A stretch of 64,000 nucleotides of DNA from positions 1 to 64,000 of the forward strand of contig JAVLRN010000017.1 of NCBI GenBank assembly GCA_032821775.1, read 5' to 3'. Origin of the DNA: Sanguinoderma infundibulare (Eukaryota > Basidiomycota > Agaricomycetes > Polyporales > Polyporaceae). The position numbers and the translations under genes are program-made. The notes under the pieces were generated by a model. The model searched no databases. It saw nothing but the letters and a program-made list of their open reading frames with translations, and was not told the origin of the DNA. Below are positions 10,918-21,835 of this stretch, piece after piece. How positions within the stretch are numbered: position 1 is the stretch's first letter; every line of letters begins with the position of its first letter.

Positions 10918-12014
10918 TCAGGGCGTCAAGGCAGCCAACTCTGCGAAGGAATCCACGACGACGTCGACCTCGCCGCCATCTGCCTTACTTTTGACGGTGT
11001 CCCTAAAATCACCGTCTTCGGTCGGCCTCCGGACGTATACCGTCTTCGTCCCGTGGCTGGCGGCGGCGCGGAGGTCGTATATGTGGGCCGCGACCATTGC
11101 GCACTTCTGCGGCGAGACGTCGAGGTGGTGTATGGCTCCCAAATAGACCTTGGGGTTCCTGCGGATGTGAATGCGAGTGATCCGATTATAACGTCAGAAC
11201 GCTTGAACGGAATGCGTGTCACCCATTCACTTACGGCTTGTACGAGCCCAGGAGTTCCCCAGAGAACACGACGTCCCAAGGAAGATTTGCGTGCTTGGCC
11301 TTCGAAGAAGAGAGGCGTCAGAATGCGACATGACGGCCAGACGGACGGTTCCTGCGCACCATGTCAACGAGAAGGCGCACATTACCGTTCGATAGAGTCC
11401 CGATGATGCTCTTCTTCTTCATTGCGTACAGACCAGTGCTGCTGTCCGGCCACCCTGACAATCCACTAGGTCAGTCACGACGGCAGCGTAGATGAGGGCC
11501 GCACTTACCATCGAGCTTGTGCCAGAACTTCACAAGCTCTTCCCTCTTGGCGTCGCCCCACAACGGACCGAGGTGCTTCCAGCGAGGGGACTCTAGTATG
11601 CCGTTGAGAATCTAAGAAGCCTTGTTGTGAGCGACGAGATCGGTGTCGGTCGTACGGAAGCCTTTTACCTCTCGATGCATCACATCCGCGTTGTTGGAGC
11701 CTTGCCCTCCATTAGCCACTCGGCGACTGAAAAGGTGGTTAAATCACTCAACTGGGGACAGCCCCGATGTCACCTACGTATATTCGCCATAACCCTTTCG
11801 CCATTCCTTTGCGAAGCTTCCCCAGTCTGGAAAGCGATGATAGTTTCAGCAGCGAAGGCGGGAGAAAGGATGCGACCTGACCTTCATCCTTCAGAGATGC
11901 TGGGGCGAATGCTCCCAAAGCTCGGGTGACACTACCATACCAATCTACGACGGTACCGAACACGTCGAAAACATAGGCCTCGACACCATCCAGAGGGTTC
12001 GTTACGCTCGACAT
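10918..12014 (-). CDS. Haloacid dehalogenase type II-like hydrolase (HAD superfamily)
   Basis: Seven exons read cleanly with GT-AG introns: 12014-11882, 11826-11778, 11726-11669, 11611-11509, 11454-11360, 11299-11235 and 11158-10918. They give a protein of 247 residues, the usual length of type II L-2-haloacid dehalogenases. Residues 14-21 (YVFDVFGT) carry the nucleophilic aspartate D17. TLSNGN near residue 133 is the motif II serine region, LGSYKPNP near 163 holds the motif III lysine, and HLDVSPQKCAMVA follows with the conserved helix. The enzyme family hydrolyses C-Cl or C-P bonds; in fungi its substrates are mostly unknown, so catalysis of haloacids is only inferred from family. It lies 198 bp downstream of SSZ1 on the same strand, with no sign of shared function. 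No signal peptide is seen, so it is probably cytosolic. Confidence 0.92.
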
Positions 12015-12212
12015 TGTGCTGACTGATGCACGGCAAGAAACAAGAAGCTGCAGTGGGAAATGGCCGCGGCGTGCCTTGACTGCCCATTGCGCCATATTTG
12101 CGCTTTCTGTCCCCCGTGATGTTCTGCGCGTGAGCCTGGCGCTTGAGACACTTTCAACCGACGCAGAGCCATATGTATATCGTCAATCGCGGCGTACAAC
12201 AGAACAAGAACC

Positions 12213-14928
12213 TCAAGCTGCAGCGACCGTCACTACGGTCTTTTCGCCCCTCCCCGACGCGCCAACCTCGACCGCACTGATCTCCAGCGCGCCATCCTCG
12301 CCGACAATCGTGGTTACCTCTAGTCGTGTAGTCCATCGACCGCCCTTCTTCGTCGCGCGCGTGGCGGTGAACGAGACGGACGCGAGGAGGTTCTCCTTCT
12401 CGATCGTCTGCTCCTTCACCTCCTCCTCTTCCTCCTCCTCCTCCTCCTCCTCCTCGCCTTCTACAGGTTCCGCGTCCTCAACCTTCGGCAGCTTCACCTT
12501 CTCAACCTTCACGCCCTCCTTCGCCTCCCACACCTCGAACCCGACCCTCTTCTCGCCATCGCCCTCACCGACGTCGACGTCGAACGCGACGATGCGGCGC
12601 GCCGGGACGGGGGTCTCCCTCAGCACAGCAGGGATCCACTGCCCGCCCAGTGCACCCTCGGCGCCCTCCTCGGGGAAGAGGAAGCCAACGGTCTTGGACG
12701 ACACCTTCGCCTGCGTGTACTGGTGCCCGTGCGTGAACGACGCCTTGACCTCGCGCTCCTCCTCCGTGCCCTCGGCGAGCTGCGCGAGGATCCGCGCCTG
12801 GATCGCGCACCCGCGCGCGAGGATCGTCGTCGGGTCGCCGATCCCGCCCCCGACGACCGTGCCCTGCCCGAACGGCGTCACGACCCTCTCGGCGAACCCC
12901 TCCGCGAGCGTCTCATCAAGCCCGGGCAGGCTCGCTGACCCGCCGATGTACACGATCTCGTCCACGTCGTGCAGGTCGAGCCCCGCGGCGGCCACGAGCT
13001 CCCGCACTTTGTCGTACACGCGGTCGTACACCGCGCGGACCTCCATGTCGAACCGCATGCGCGTGATCGTGCCGGTGAAGTCGATGCCGTCCTTGAGCGA
13101 CTCGACGGAGCACGTCGCCGCGCCGGGCGACGCCGAGATCGTCCGCTTGGTGTGCTCGAGCGCGAGCCGGAGCTTGGCCTCGGCGCGCTTGTCCTGCGCG
13201 TCCGTCGCGGGGCACACCGCGAGCGGCGTCTTGGTCTTCTTGGTGAACTCCTTTGCAAAGTGCTTGATCAGCCGGTCGTCGATCGCGTCGCCGCCGACGG
13301 TGTGGTCCGAGAGCGTCGCGAGCGAGTGCGCGAGGCCGTCGCGGATGGAGAGGAGCGAGAGCGAGAGCGCGGACGCGCCGAGGTCGACGAGCAGCTGCGT
13401 GCGGTCCGCGCTGAGGCTGAGGCCCTCGGATTGTGGGCCAGTCGTGGTGGTGGCGACGGCGGCCGCACCGGCCTCTTCGAGCAGCTGGAGGACGGCGATG
13501 CCGGCGTCGGTCGCGGCCTTGTCGAGCGCGTCCTTCTGGGCTTGCTCGAACCAGCCGGGGACGGTGATGACCGCGCCTTGGACGTTTTTGCCGAGGAAGT
13601 CCTCGGCGGACTTGATGAGCGATTTGAGGAAGATGGTCGTGACCTCAGGGACGGTCAGGATGCGCTCCGCCTGGACCGGTTCCGATCGCGGGGTTGCGGA
13701 GGCCGATGCGGCGGGGGTCTGCGCTGCAGAGCGGGGAAGAGGAGAGGGGGCGGCCTGGAGCACCTTGACCTTGTAGGCGGGTTCATCCGCGAGTTCGGGG
13801 TGCTGGATGACGGGTGCTGAGACGGAGAGGGTGTTGGCAGGAATCTCCGAGAACCTAGCATCAAGTCAATATATAGGTTGGATGGAGTAGGCCGAGCACA
13901 CACTTCTTGCCGAGGAGGTTGCGGAAGCCAGTGATGGTGTTTTGGGAGTTCTTGACTAGTTGGTGCTTGGCTTGGTTACCAATGTACTAGAGGTGCATGA
14001 AATGTGAGCAAATAGACACTCCGGATGGAAGAAAAAAATTGAGCGGTGAGTCCACGCGTCGCGATCGCGCCTGGAAACCGCCCGCTCGCCGATTCTCGTG
14101 TTCTAAAATGTGTGGTAAAGGTAACAAGACTGTGACTAAATGACAACAGAGGTCAAATGGGTTGGCCTGAGCAGGCAAGGACAGGGAGAGGGCACCAGGA
14201 TAGGCTGATTATCGTGGGGAGTAGTCGTAGGTTGGTGGGGGACAGGGCTACTGCTCGTCGTCATCTTTATCGCACCAGTCGAGGCACTTGTCGTCGTCGT
14301 CGACCATGCTGAAGGGAGCGTCGAAGGCGATGGTGGGAGAAGGTGGTACCGAAGTGGAAGATGGGGCGATGTGGCGAGAAGCTGAAGTGTTAGGCACCAA
14401 TGTGGCCTTGCCCAGTGTCTAACACTTCGACACCTCTCGCCACAATCTTGCCACATCGTATCGACTCTTTGGTCACTGTCTCTCTCTCGCACTATCTCGG
14501 TCTCTCATTCTCGGTCTCCCAAATAGACATGGATGCGGACTGCACGCCGGTCTCGCAAGGCGGTTCGCAAGGTGAAAAAGGCCGTTATGCGTTCGCACCA
14601 CTTCCATCATGCTGGGACCGAGGTGGAAAAGATGAGGGGTTCTGCGAGAACCCGCTCCATTCCGTCAAGATAGACATAGCACTCACCAACTCTTCCCCGT
14701 GGAACGCGATAGCACACGCAATCTGGCGTTCTCCATCCTCATTGGCGATGCAGTCCGCGGCTCCCTCCTATGCGATCGTTGAGTCGAGGTCGGAAGCCGG
14801 TCGTTGTGGGCACGAACCTTTGTGAGGACGGAGATGGAGGCGTAGGAGTTGCCAAAGTTGATACCGACGACGGTGGGGACTGAAGAGATTTCAATGGGTG
14901 CTTCCGCCGTACCGTTTGGCAGCGCCAT
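12213..14928 (-). CDS. SSZ1: SSZ1, atypical Hsp70 subunit of the ribosome-associated complex
   Basis: Four exons (14928 to about 14818, about 14766 to 14687, 13986-13904, 13854-12213) give about 638 residues. In yeast, Ssz1 binds zuotin (Zuo1) to form the ribosome-associated complex, which activates Ssb for folding nascent chains. Visible marks: GINFGNSYASI (residues 23-32) in place of the usual phosphate-1 loop, LVDLGASALSLSLL for phosphate-2 near 248, and VYIGGSASLPGL in the adenosine region. The altered loops fit the poorly hydrolysing Ssz1 type. A run of 12 or more glutamates follows near residue 560 in a truncated substrate-binding part, making the protein about 100 residues longer than yeast Ssz1. 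Start chosen at MALPNG (14928); an in-frame ATG at 14937 is possible. Intron 2 is 700 bp, far longer than neighbours. It is divergent from UBP14 with 413 bp between the starts. Confidence 0.93.
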
Positions 14929-15073
14929 TTTGGTCAAACAGGAGGTAGAGGGTGCGAGGGCAGGTGCAAGGGCGATGCGAGCGAAGTACCTTGATCAACA
15001 AATTTTCTGATTATATAGAAACTTACTTTTGGCGTACGCTTCAACTTCCCTGATAAGATAGACGCCCATTTCT
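12722..15073. repeat. Segmental duplication, copy 2 (partner 1-2329)
   Basis: Covers most of the intact SSZ1 gene and its upstream region. It differs from copy 1 by scattered substitutions and single-base indels, plus an extra segment near 15010-15050. The duplicated part ends inside the intergenic space shared with UBP14. Confidence 0.85.
13987..14686 (-). other. Unusually long (700 bp) SSZ1 intron with hairpin and a coding-like tail
   Basis: The donor is GTGAGT at 14686 and the acceptor CCTCTAG at 13987. Inside, GAAGTGTTAG and CTAACACTTC form the core of an imperfect inverted repeat with arms of about 33 bp (14358-14457), also present in copy 1 (about 1640-1740). On the coding strand an open frame ends MVDDDDKCLDWCDKDDDEQ and a stop (14251-14310), preceded by a Ser/Pro-rich stretch. 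This looks like the end of another gene caught in the intron, but I do not recognise it. Confidence 0.55.
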
Positions 15074-15341
15074 CGCCGCGTCATTATGGGCGCTTCCACT
15101 ACACCTCTCTCCTCTTCGTCCACCATCACTGCAGCATCTGCGCCAGTGTGATTATCCCACTACACCCAGTCCATCGTGCTCCAAATTCTCAGGAAAATCC
15201 TTCCATAGTCTACAAAGAGGACAGTAAGGTATGATCTTAAACATCGATCGACGGGGCGCGGGGCGGGGTGCGGGAACGAGGGCGCAGCACTGAATCCCCG
15301 TCCTTAGAAACCATTCGCCGCATCCACGCATACACTCCAGA
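15074..15341. promoter_or_regulatory. Divergent promoter region between SSZ1 and UBP14
   Basis: The two conserved genes start 413 bp apart on opposite strands, so their promoters must lie here and in the adjacent end of the duplicated block. Copy 1 of SSZ1 keeps only the SSZ1-proximal part. No firm TATA box or operator can be named. Confidence 0.4.
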
Positions 15342-18300
15342 ATGTCTTGTGGTCACATCGAAGAGATCGCCCGCCTCCAGGCACCTAAGCTCTCACAGTC
15401 GGTGCACCGCGAGGAGTGCACTCAGTGCTTCGACAACCAAGTGCGACACCCTCTGGTGGCGCTCGCTCCTCACTGACAATCCTCCCCAGGACAGCCCCCT
15501 TGGAGTCGATGTGTGCTTGATCTGCTTCAATGGAGGATGCTTGGACAAGGAAAGGCGCCATGCGCAGTCCCATGTCGCCAAGACCCGTCATTCGTTCACC
15601 GTGAACGTCAAACGCAAGCTGAGACCCTCTGCCAACCGGGTGCGTCCGTCTCGCTATATGCGCGCATTTTCAGTCCTGAGATATGCGTCAGGTCGAAGAT
15701 GAGGAGCCCCCTGCCAAAATGAAGAAGCTCGCCATCGTCGAAGACCGTGAGGAGGACAAGTACGAGCACAAGACCGTCTTCAAGTGCTGGAAGTGCGACC
15801 CAGACAACGGCCGCGAGCTTCCGGATACCTCCACCGATCCACACGTTCAGTCCATCATCTCAGCCGTCATGCAGTCCCTGTCTTCGGCGCGCCAATCGGA
15901 GGTCAAGGCGTGGGAGGAGGAGATCATGGTATGCGAGCATACGCTTATGCTCGAGCAGCTTGCTACCGGGCCCATTGCAGCATCTGGTACGTTTCATCCA
16001 ATGATCCTGCGCATCTATTCGAGTTTCGATCTGGCACGTCGCCCCAAAGTTGGCGTTAAGACCGGACGCGCACATCCAATCATATCCTTGTCTCTCGCCA
16101 GCTTCGTCACCAGCCGTAAATGGAGGGCATTGCGTGCATAGTTTAAAACTGGAAGGGGAGAGTAAGATACATCCACCCGTGGGCCTTCCCTTGACGTCTG
16201 GTCCCTGAGAGGCGTCGCGAAGATAGAGTGCCGCGCGGACGTTCTTCATACTTCGCGAGGACGCTGAAAGCGTCGCTGCGGGGTACAGGAGGGGAAGCCC
16301 CCCACCGGTCTATATAAAGTTCAACGGACTTATTGGACCTGACCGGCCTTTTCGAATGCTGTCTCCTTTTCTTTTCGGGGTGGGGTCCCGATACGGTTGG
16401 TGACGAGGCTAGTTCATTGCAACGAGCATCCGAAGCCCTGTGGAGCGGGAGCGACGCCATGATTCCCAATGACCCTGCGGTCGTCACCGCAATCTTGACA
16501 AGCAGACTATGGGTCCGCGAGTACCTCCCAATCAATGCGGGTTCCAGTCAGGTCAGACCTCTACCCAGACAGGCGACTTGTCCGTTTCCTTCCCCAATTC
16601 TCGAGCGAGGCTCTCAAACGAATTTCTCACATGCACTTCTATACAGGTCTCGCACACTGCACAAAATGCGACCTTAAAGAGAATCTTTGGTTGTGCCTTA
16701 CTTGCGGTTCGCTAGGCTGTGGTCGTCAGCAATTCGGAGGTCTTGGAGGGAACGGGCACGGTCTCCAACATTATGAGGAGACCAAACACCCCATCAGCGT
16801 CAAGCTTGGCACGATCACACCCGAGGGCAACGCCGGTGGGTTTATGCTTTCATCGGCATGCAGGACGTGATCTTATTCTTCGTATAGATATCTACTGCTA
16901 TGTCTGCAACGATTCAAAGCTTGATCCCGACCTTGCACGCCACCTGGCCAACTTCGGGATCAACGTCCAGACGCAGACGAAGACGGAAAAGTCCATGACG
17001 GAACTTGTGGGCATCACAGTCTTGCGTCTGTTTTCGACACACTGACGGCCCGTACAGCAAATCGAACAAAATTTGAAGTTCGATTTCTCTCTAACAGGAG
17101 AAGACGGGAAGGCGTTGGAGCCCGTCTTCGGTCCAGGATTGACTGGTCTTTCCAACCTCGGTAACAGGTATGGTCACATGGTTTTCTGCATTTCTTCTCC
17201 TCTCACCCTCCCGTAGTTGTTACATGGCGTCAGTCATGCAAACGCTCTTCTCTCTTGCCCCGTTCCGCCAGCGCTACTTCCCTACCGCAGCAACCCACTG
17301 GGAAGTCTGCCAGGAACTACTTCCTGCGAGCTGCGTCGACTGTCAGATGCACAAGCTCGCTGACGGCCTGCTCTCTGGGCGTTACTCCCATCCGCGTCCG
17401 CATGCCTCGCAGGCTCCATCGGCCCCGAAAGAGACGAACCCGCTCGCGCACGACTCGCCAACGCCCATCTTCCAGGAGGGCGTCCGCCCGGCGGGGTTCA
17501 AGGCGCTTGTGGGCAAAGGCCACGAGGAGTTCGCGACGATGCGTCAGCAGGACGCAGAGGAGTTCTTCACGTACGTCGTCACCGTCCTCCGCCGGCACGC
17601 AAAGCGGCTCGGGCTGGATGCGGGCAAGGAGCCGACGGAGGTGTTTGCGTTCGGGATGGAGCAGCGCTTGGAGTGCGGGGAGTGCAAACGGGTTCGATAC
17701 CGCGTGGACGCGACGGACACGGCGAGCGTGCCTGTGCCCGCGCGGGAAAAGAGCAAGGATGGGGAGGGGAAGACGGTGTATGGGGAGGTGTCACTGAAGG
17801 AGTGCTTGGACATCCTCACGGGCACGGAGGCACTCGAGTACCAGTGCCCGGCGTGCCAGAAGAAGGTGATAGCGACGAAGTGAGTGTGCTGACCGTCCTT
17901 GCGAGGTACGCGAGCTGACTCTGGTTTTCCTACGTAAGGCGGACGAGGTTCGCGACGTTCCCGCAGGTGCTCGTCGTGCACGCGAAGAAGTTTCAGCTCG
18001 TGAACTGGGTGCCGTCGAAGCTCGGTACGTCTCTTTTACGCCAATGCCTGCTCTCCACGCCCCGCCTGACTGACACGCACGCGCACGGCAAGACATCCCG
18101 ATCATCCTTCCTGAGGACGATGTGCTGCGGCTGGACGAGTACCTCGGCCGCGGGCTGCAGGTGGGGGAGACGGAGCTCCCGAACGACGAAACGGGTACGT
18201 CACTCGCCTCACGTCTGTCGCGTCCACGTCCATCAATCGACATCAACGCTAATCGGACGTTTGACACTGACATTGACGCAGCCGCGGCCACAGGGCTGCC

Positions 18301-19306
18301 GCAGTTTAACGAGGCGGCGATGGCGCAGCTGGAGGGGATGGGCTTTCCGACGGTGCGCTGCCAGAAGGCGCTGCTCGCGACGGGGAACGCGGACGCGGAG
18401 GCGGCGATGGAGTGGCTGTTTGCACACATGGACGATCCGGACATTGACGCGCCCATCGGGCTCGAGGGTGGGAGCGGGGGCGGGGGCGGAGCGGAGCCGG
18501 CGGGGGAGCAGGTGGCGATGCTGGTGGACATGGGGTTCTCGGAGAAGCAGGCGCGGAAGGCGTTGAAGGAGACGGTGAGTGCGAGTCCGGCTTCGTGGCG
18601 TCAGACAAGCTACGACGGAAGCGGTGGGGATTTCTTCTCGAATGTTTGGGGTACACCCGACGTTGGGGATTGGGTTCCGACGGGCAGCAGGGCTGTCAAA
18701 CGTAATAAAAGTGTTCGAGCAAGACCTTCGGAAAGGTTGGGTTCCCCTCCCCGCCTGGCCGGCCACGACCGTGGTCATGGTGGTAGTAACCACGGTTGTG
18801 GCCGGCTACGTACGTATGATGGCCGCATAGCGTCCACTTGGGCTGCGCCTCGTCGTGTGTTGAGAACAGCGAGGGCTTTTTTAAAAAAGAGAATAGGGCC
18901 TGTCGAAATACACGTCCGGACGGCGTCTTGCTTATCCGCCGTGCCTCACTGCGCATGCTAATCACACCCTTTTGTGCTCTTTCAGGGCGGTAATCCAGAA
19001 CGGGCGGTCGAATGGCTCTTCTCGCATCCCGACGACACCGGCGAGGAGGCAGCTTCTGGCGCTGCATCTGCGGCTCCGACGCCGCAAGTGAGCGGGAGCA
19101 CGGAACTGCCGGCACGATTCCGCCTGAAGGCGTTCATTTCGCACAAGGGCCCGTCGGTGCACTCTGGACACTACGTGGCCCACATCCGGACGGATGCGGA
19201 GGGCTGGGTGCTGTTCAACGACGAGAAGGTCGTGAAAGCTGACGCAGAGAGCGTGCGGGAGCTGAAGAAGCTCGCGTACCTGTATGTGTTCGAGCGGGTG
19301 TACTAG
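15342..19306 (+). CDS. UBP14: UBP14/USP5-type ubiquitin carboxyl-terminal hydrolase (isopeptidase T)
   Basis: About eleven exons give roughly 810 residues, close to yeast Ubp14 (781) and human USP5. The enzyme disassembles free unanchored polyubiquitin chains in the cytosol so that ubiquitin is recycled. Order: an N-terminal cryptic UBP zinc finger (CTQCFDNQ...CLICFNGGC), then the classical zf-UBP (HCTKCDLKENLWLCLTCGS, ending HGLQHYEETKH). The catalytic cysteine box is GLTGLSNLGNSCYMASVMQ, whose Cys codon falls just after an intron ending at 17216. QQDAEEFF follows, then two UBA domains (about 18305-18440 and 18500-19030), and the histidine box HSGHYVAHI with FNDEKVV. Three introns matter: about 15987-16646 (660 bp), the one splitting the Cys box, and about 18575-18985 (411 bp, with a hairpin). 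All catalytic residues are present, so the enzyme should be active. The start gives MSCGHIEEIARL. Confidence 0.95.
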
Positions 19307-19763
19307 TGCTGCGGCGTGCCCAAGACGCCTTGCGGGTTTGAAGACCGGGGCCAGCGGGAAGGTCTCGAGACTTGGGCAAAGGGTCGATGGTAGATTGTCG
19401 CCGGACGAGTGTGGGGAAGGACGTAGAATTTACGTTGTAATCGAGATAAAATTCGTATCGCCTGCGTGCGTGCATGCGATAGTGCATCGATGCGTTTTCG
19501 GAGCCCGAGCACGCGTCACGGCTGGCCACTGGCTGGCCAGGAAAAGTGCACGGCGGCGGGTTGAAGGTCGTGCCGCGTGGAGGATATATGCAGTCGGCGA
19601 TTCAAACTCCGACAGGCGAGGGATTTTGCACGCACCTCTGATTTCTAATTTCTTGGCCTTTGTCTTCTGCTCGACACCTCCCCCGTCTCCCTCCCTTTCT
19701 CTCGCATCGTCGAGCTCAAAGCACCCCCGGAGCAGGACGCCCCCCGCCTCGCCCACGCACACC
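19307..19763. other. UBP14-NAP1 intergenic region
   Basis: Expected to hold the UBP14 terminator and NAP1 promoter. A CT-rich tract (about 19665-19705) lies just upstream of the NAP1 start, as is common before fungal transcription starts. No gene was seen. Confidence 0.4.
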
Positions 19764-21835
19764 ATGTCCTTCAACATCCCCATCAACCAGGTCGACCCGA
19801 CCGCGCCGACCCCGCAGAACACGCCGCTCACGCAGGCCCCGATCGCCCAGGGCCTCTCGCGCCCGACGGTGCCCGACATCACGGAGGACAACGAGCCGGA
19901 GGAGGAGTCGGAGGAGCCGTCGGGCGCGCTCCAGCAGGCGATGCTGGGGCTCGTGCACGGCAAGCTGTCGGGGCTCGTCGGCAAGAGCTCGGGGTACATC
20001 GAGAGCCTGCCGGTCGAGGTGAAGAAGAACATCGAGGCGCTCAAGGGCGTGCAGGTCAAGCAGGTCGAGCTCCAGAACCAGTACAAGCGCGAGTGTCTTG
20101 AGCTCGAGAAGAAGGTAGGTCTTTCTCTTTCGCTTTTTTTTCTGGAGGTGGCGGATGGGGAATGGGGGATGGGGTGGCGCGATGGAATGGATCGGGGCGC
20201 GGGATTGTCTCGGGCGATCTTCCTCTCTGCGGGGGATGCGGACTGGATCGTCCGCGTCATCGACGCAAGTTTGGGCGATCTGCGGGCGACGGTCGCGTTC
20301 GCGTTTGCGTTTCGTGACGACGTCTGGGAGATTGCGGGGTAAGGAGGCGGATCAATCTCCATCGTCCCTTCGGAGCCGACGCGTCTCTCATCCTCGAGCG
20401 CATCCGACCCGGTCGTCGTGTTCTTTCGTGCTGTCGATGAGACTGGACTTGTGTTCGCCGAGGATCCGTGGCCCGATCTTGCCACAGTGGTTCACCCCCG
20501 CCCCGACGACCAGCGTTTGTGCGAATGCAGTGGCGAGTATGGCCGTGAAAAGGTTTTTATTGACAAGACCCGGTCGTCGGAGACGTGTGTGTATGCCCTA
20601 GTCGACTCACAGTCGTGACGTTCCTGCTCCGATCGTCCCAGAATGTCGTTTAACCCTGCCTTTCATTTGGTCCATCTTACTTGCCGCTTTTCCTCGTATC
20701 ATGCGTAGCTCATCTGTTTGCGTGCAGTACCTCACCCTCCAAAAGCCGCTGTATGAACGCCGCCATGCGATCGTCACCGGTGCGGCACAACCGACCCCCG
20801 AGGAGATCGAGGCTGGTGAGCAGCAGTCGATCAAGGACGATGCCGATTACACCCCGCTCCCTAAGGACGTCCAGCCTGCTCCTGCCGGTATTCCCGAGTT
20901 TTGGCTCACCGCGCTCCGCACACATGTCCACCTCGGCGAGATCATCACCGACCGCGACGCGGAGGCACTCAAGTCGCTCACCGACGTCCGCATCGAGTAC
21001 TTGCCAAGTACGGAGCCCAAGCCTGGCTTCAAGCTGCTCTTCGTGTTCTCTGCCAACGACTTCTTCGACAACGAGGTGCTCGAGAAGACGTACTTGTACC
21101 AGGAGGAAGTCGGGTACTCGGGCGACTTTATGTACGATCACGCGATCGGGACGGAGATCAAATGGAAAGAGGACAAGGATTTGACAAAGGAGTTCGAGGT
21201 GAAGAAGCAGCGCAACAAGAGTGAGTTCATATGTTCTGATCTCTCAGGGTCGCTTGTGATTAGCTTTTTGCCTTTGCTGATTGGTTGTCTTTGACTAGAC
21301 ACGAACCGCACGCGCCTCGTTAGGAAAGCGCGCCCCACGGCGTCGTTCTTCAACTTCTTCTCACCACCGCAGCCGCCTTCGGACGAGGCGATCGAACACG
21401 GGGACCTCGAGGACGACGAGCTTGAGGAGCTTGAGGAAAAGCTCGAGATCGACTACCAGCTCGGGGAGGACATCAAGGAGAAGGTGCGTCCGAATGGGAC
21501 TGACGGTCGGAGACATTCTCACGCCTCCGTCTTCCTTCCAAACAAGATTATTCCACGCGCCATCGACTACTTCACCGGCAAGGCGCTTGAATTTGAGGAC
21601 TTTGAGGACGAGGACGACTTTGAGGATATTGAGGACGATGACGAGGACGAGGACGAATTCGAGGATGACGTATGTTTGTACCCCGCGTTTCTTCTCTTTC
21701 GCTGCATCCCGCTAACGTCGTGTGCAGGATTCGGACTCGGACGGCGACGTTCCTGCGAGGAGACGCGCGCCACCCAAGGGCCGTGGCGCGGGCGCAAATC
21801 AGAACGTCAACCCCGAAGAGTGCAAGCAGCAGTGA
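19764..21835 (+). CDS. NAP1: Nucleosome assembly protein 1 (NAP1) histone chaperone
   Basis: Five exons give about 418 residues, as in other fungi. NAP1 binds H2A-H2B dimers, shuttles them between cytosol and nucleus and helps chromatin assembly. The N-terminus is acidic. A long dimerisation helix (about residues 75-130) is split by the first intron, then comes the NAP domain with IPEFWLTALRTH, DVRIEYL, GFKLLFVFSANDFF and EIKWKEDKDLT. After PTASFFNFFSPP and IIPRAIDYFTGKA comes the typical acidic tail of Asp/Glu repeats (about 21590-21670) and a short basic end. The first intron (20115-20727) is 613 bp; the others are 55-75 bp. Nothing suggests damage. Confidence 0.95.

Noticed and set aside
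12016..13776. 586-codon plus-strand frame opposite SSZ1
   Set aside because: Shadow of the GC-rich SSZ1 exon; Ser/Arg-rich, no domain, and the minus strand is clearly the gene.
19430..20485. 351-codon minus-strand frame opposite NAP1 exon 1 and intron
   Set aside because: Shadow frame crossing the NAP1 promoter, exon and intron; no domain.
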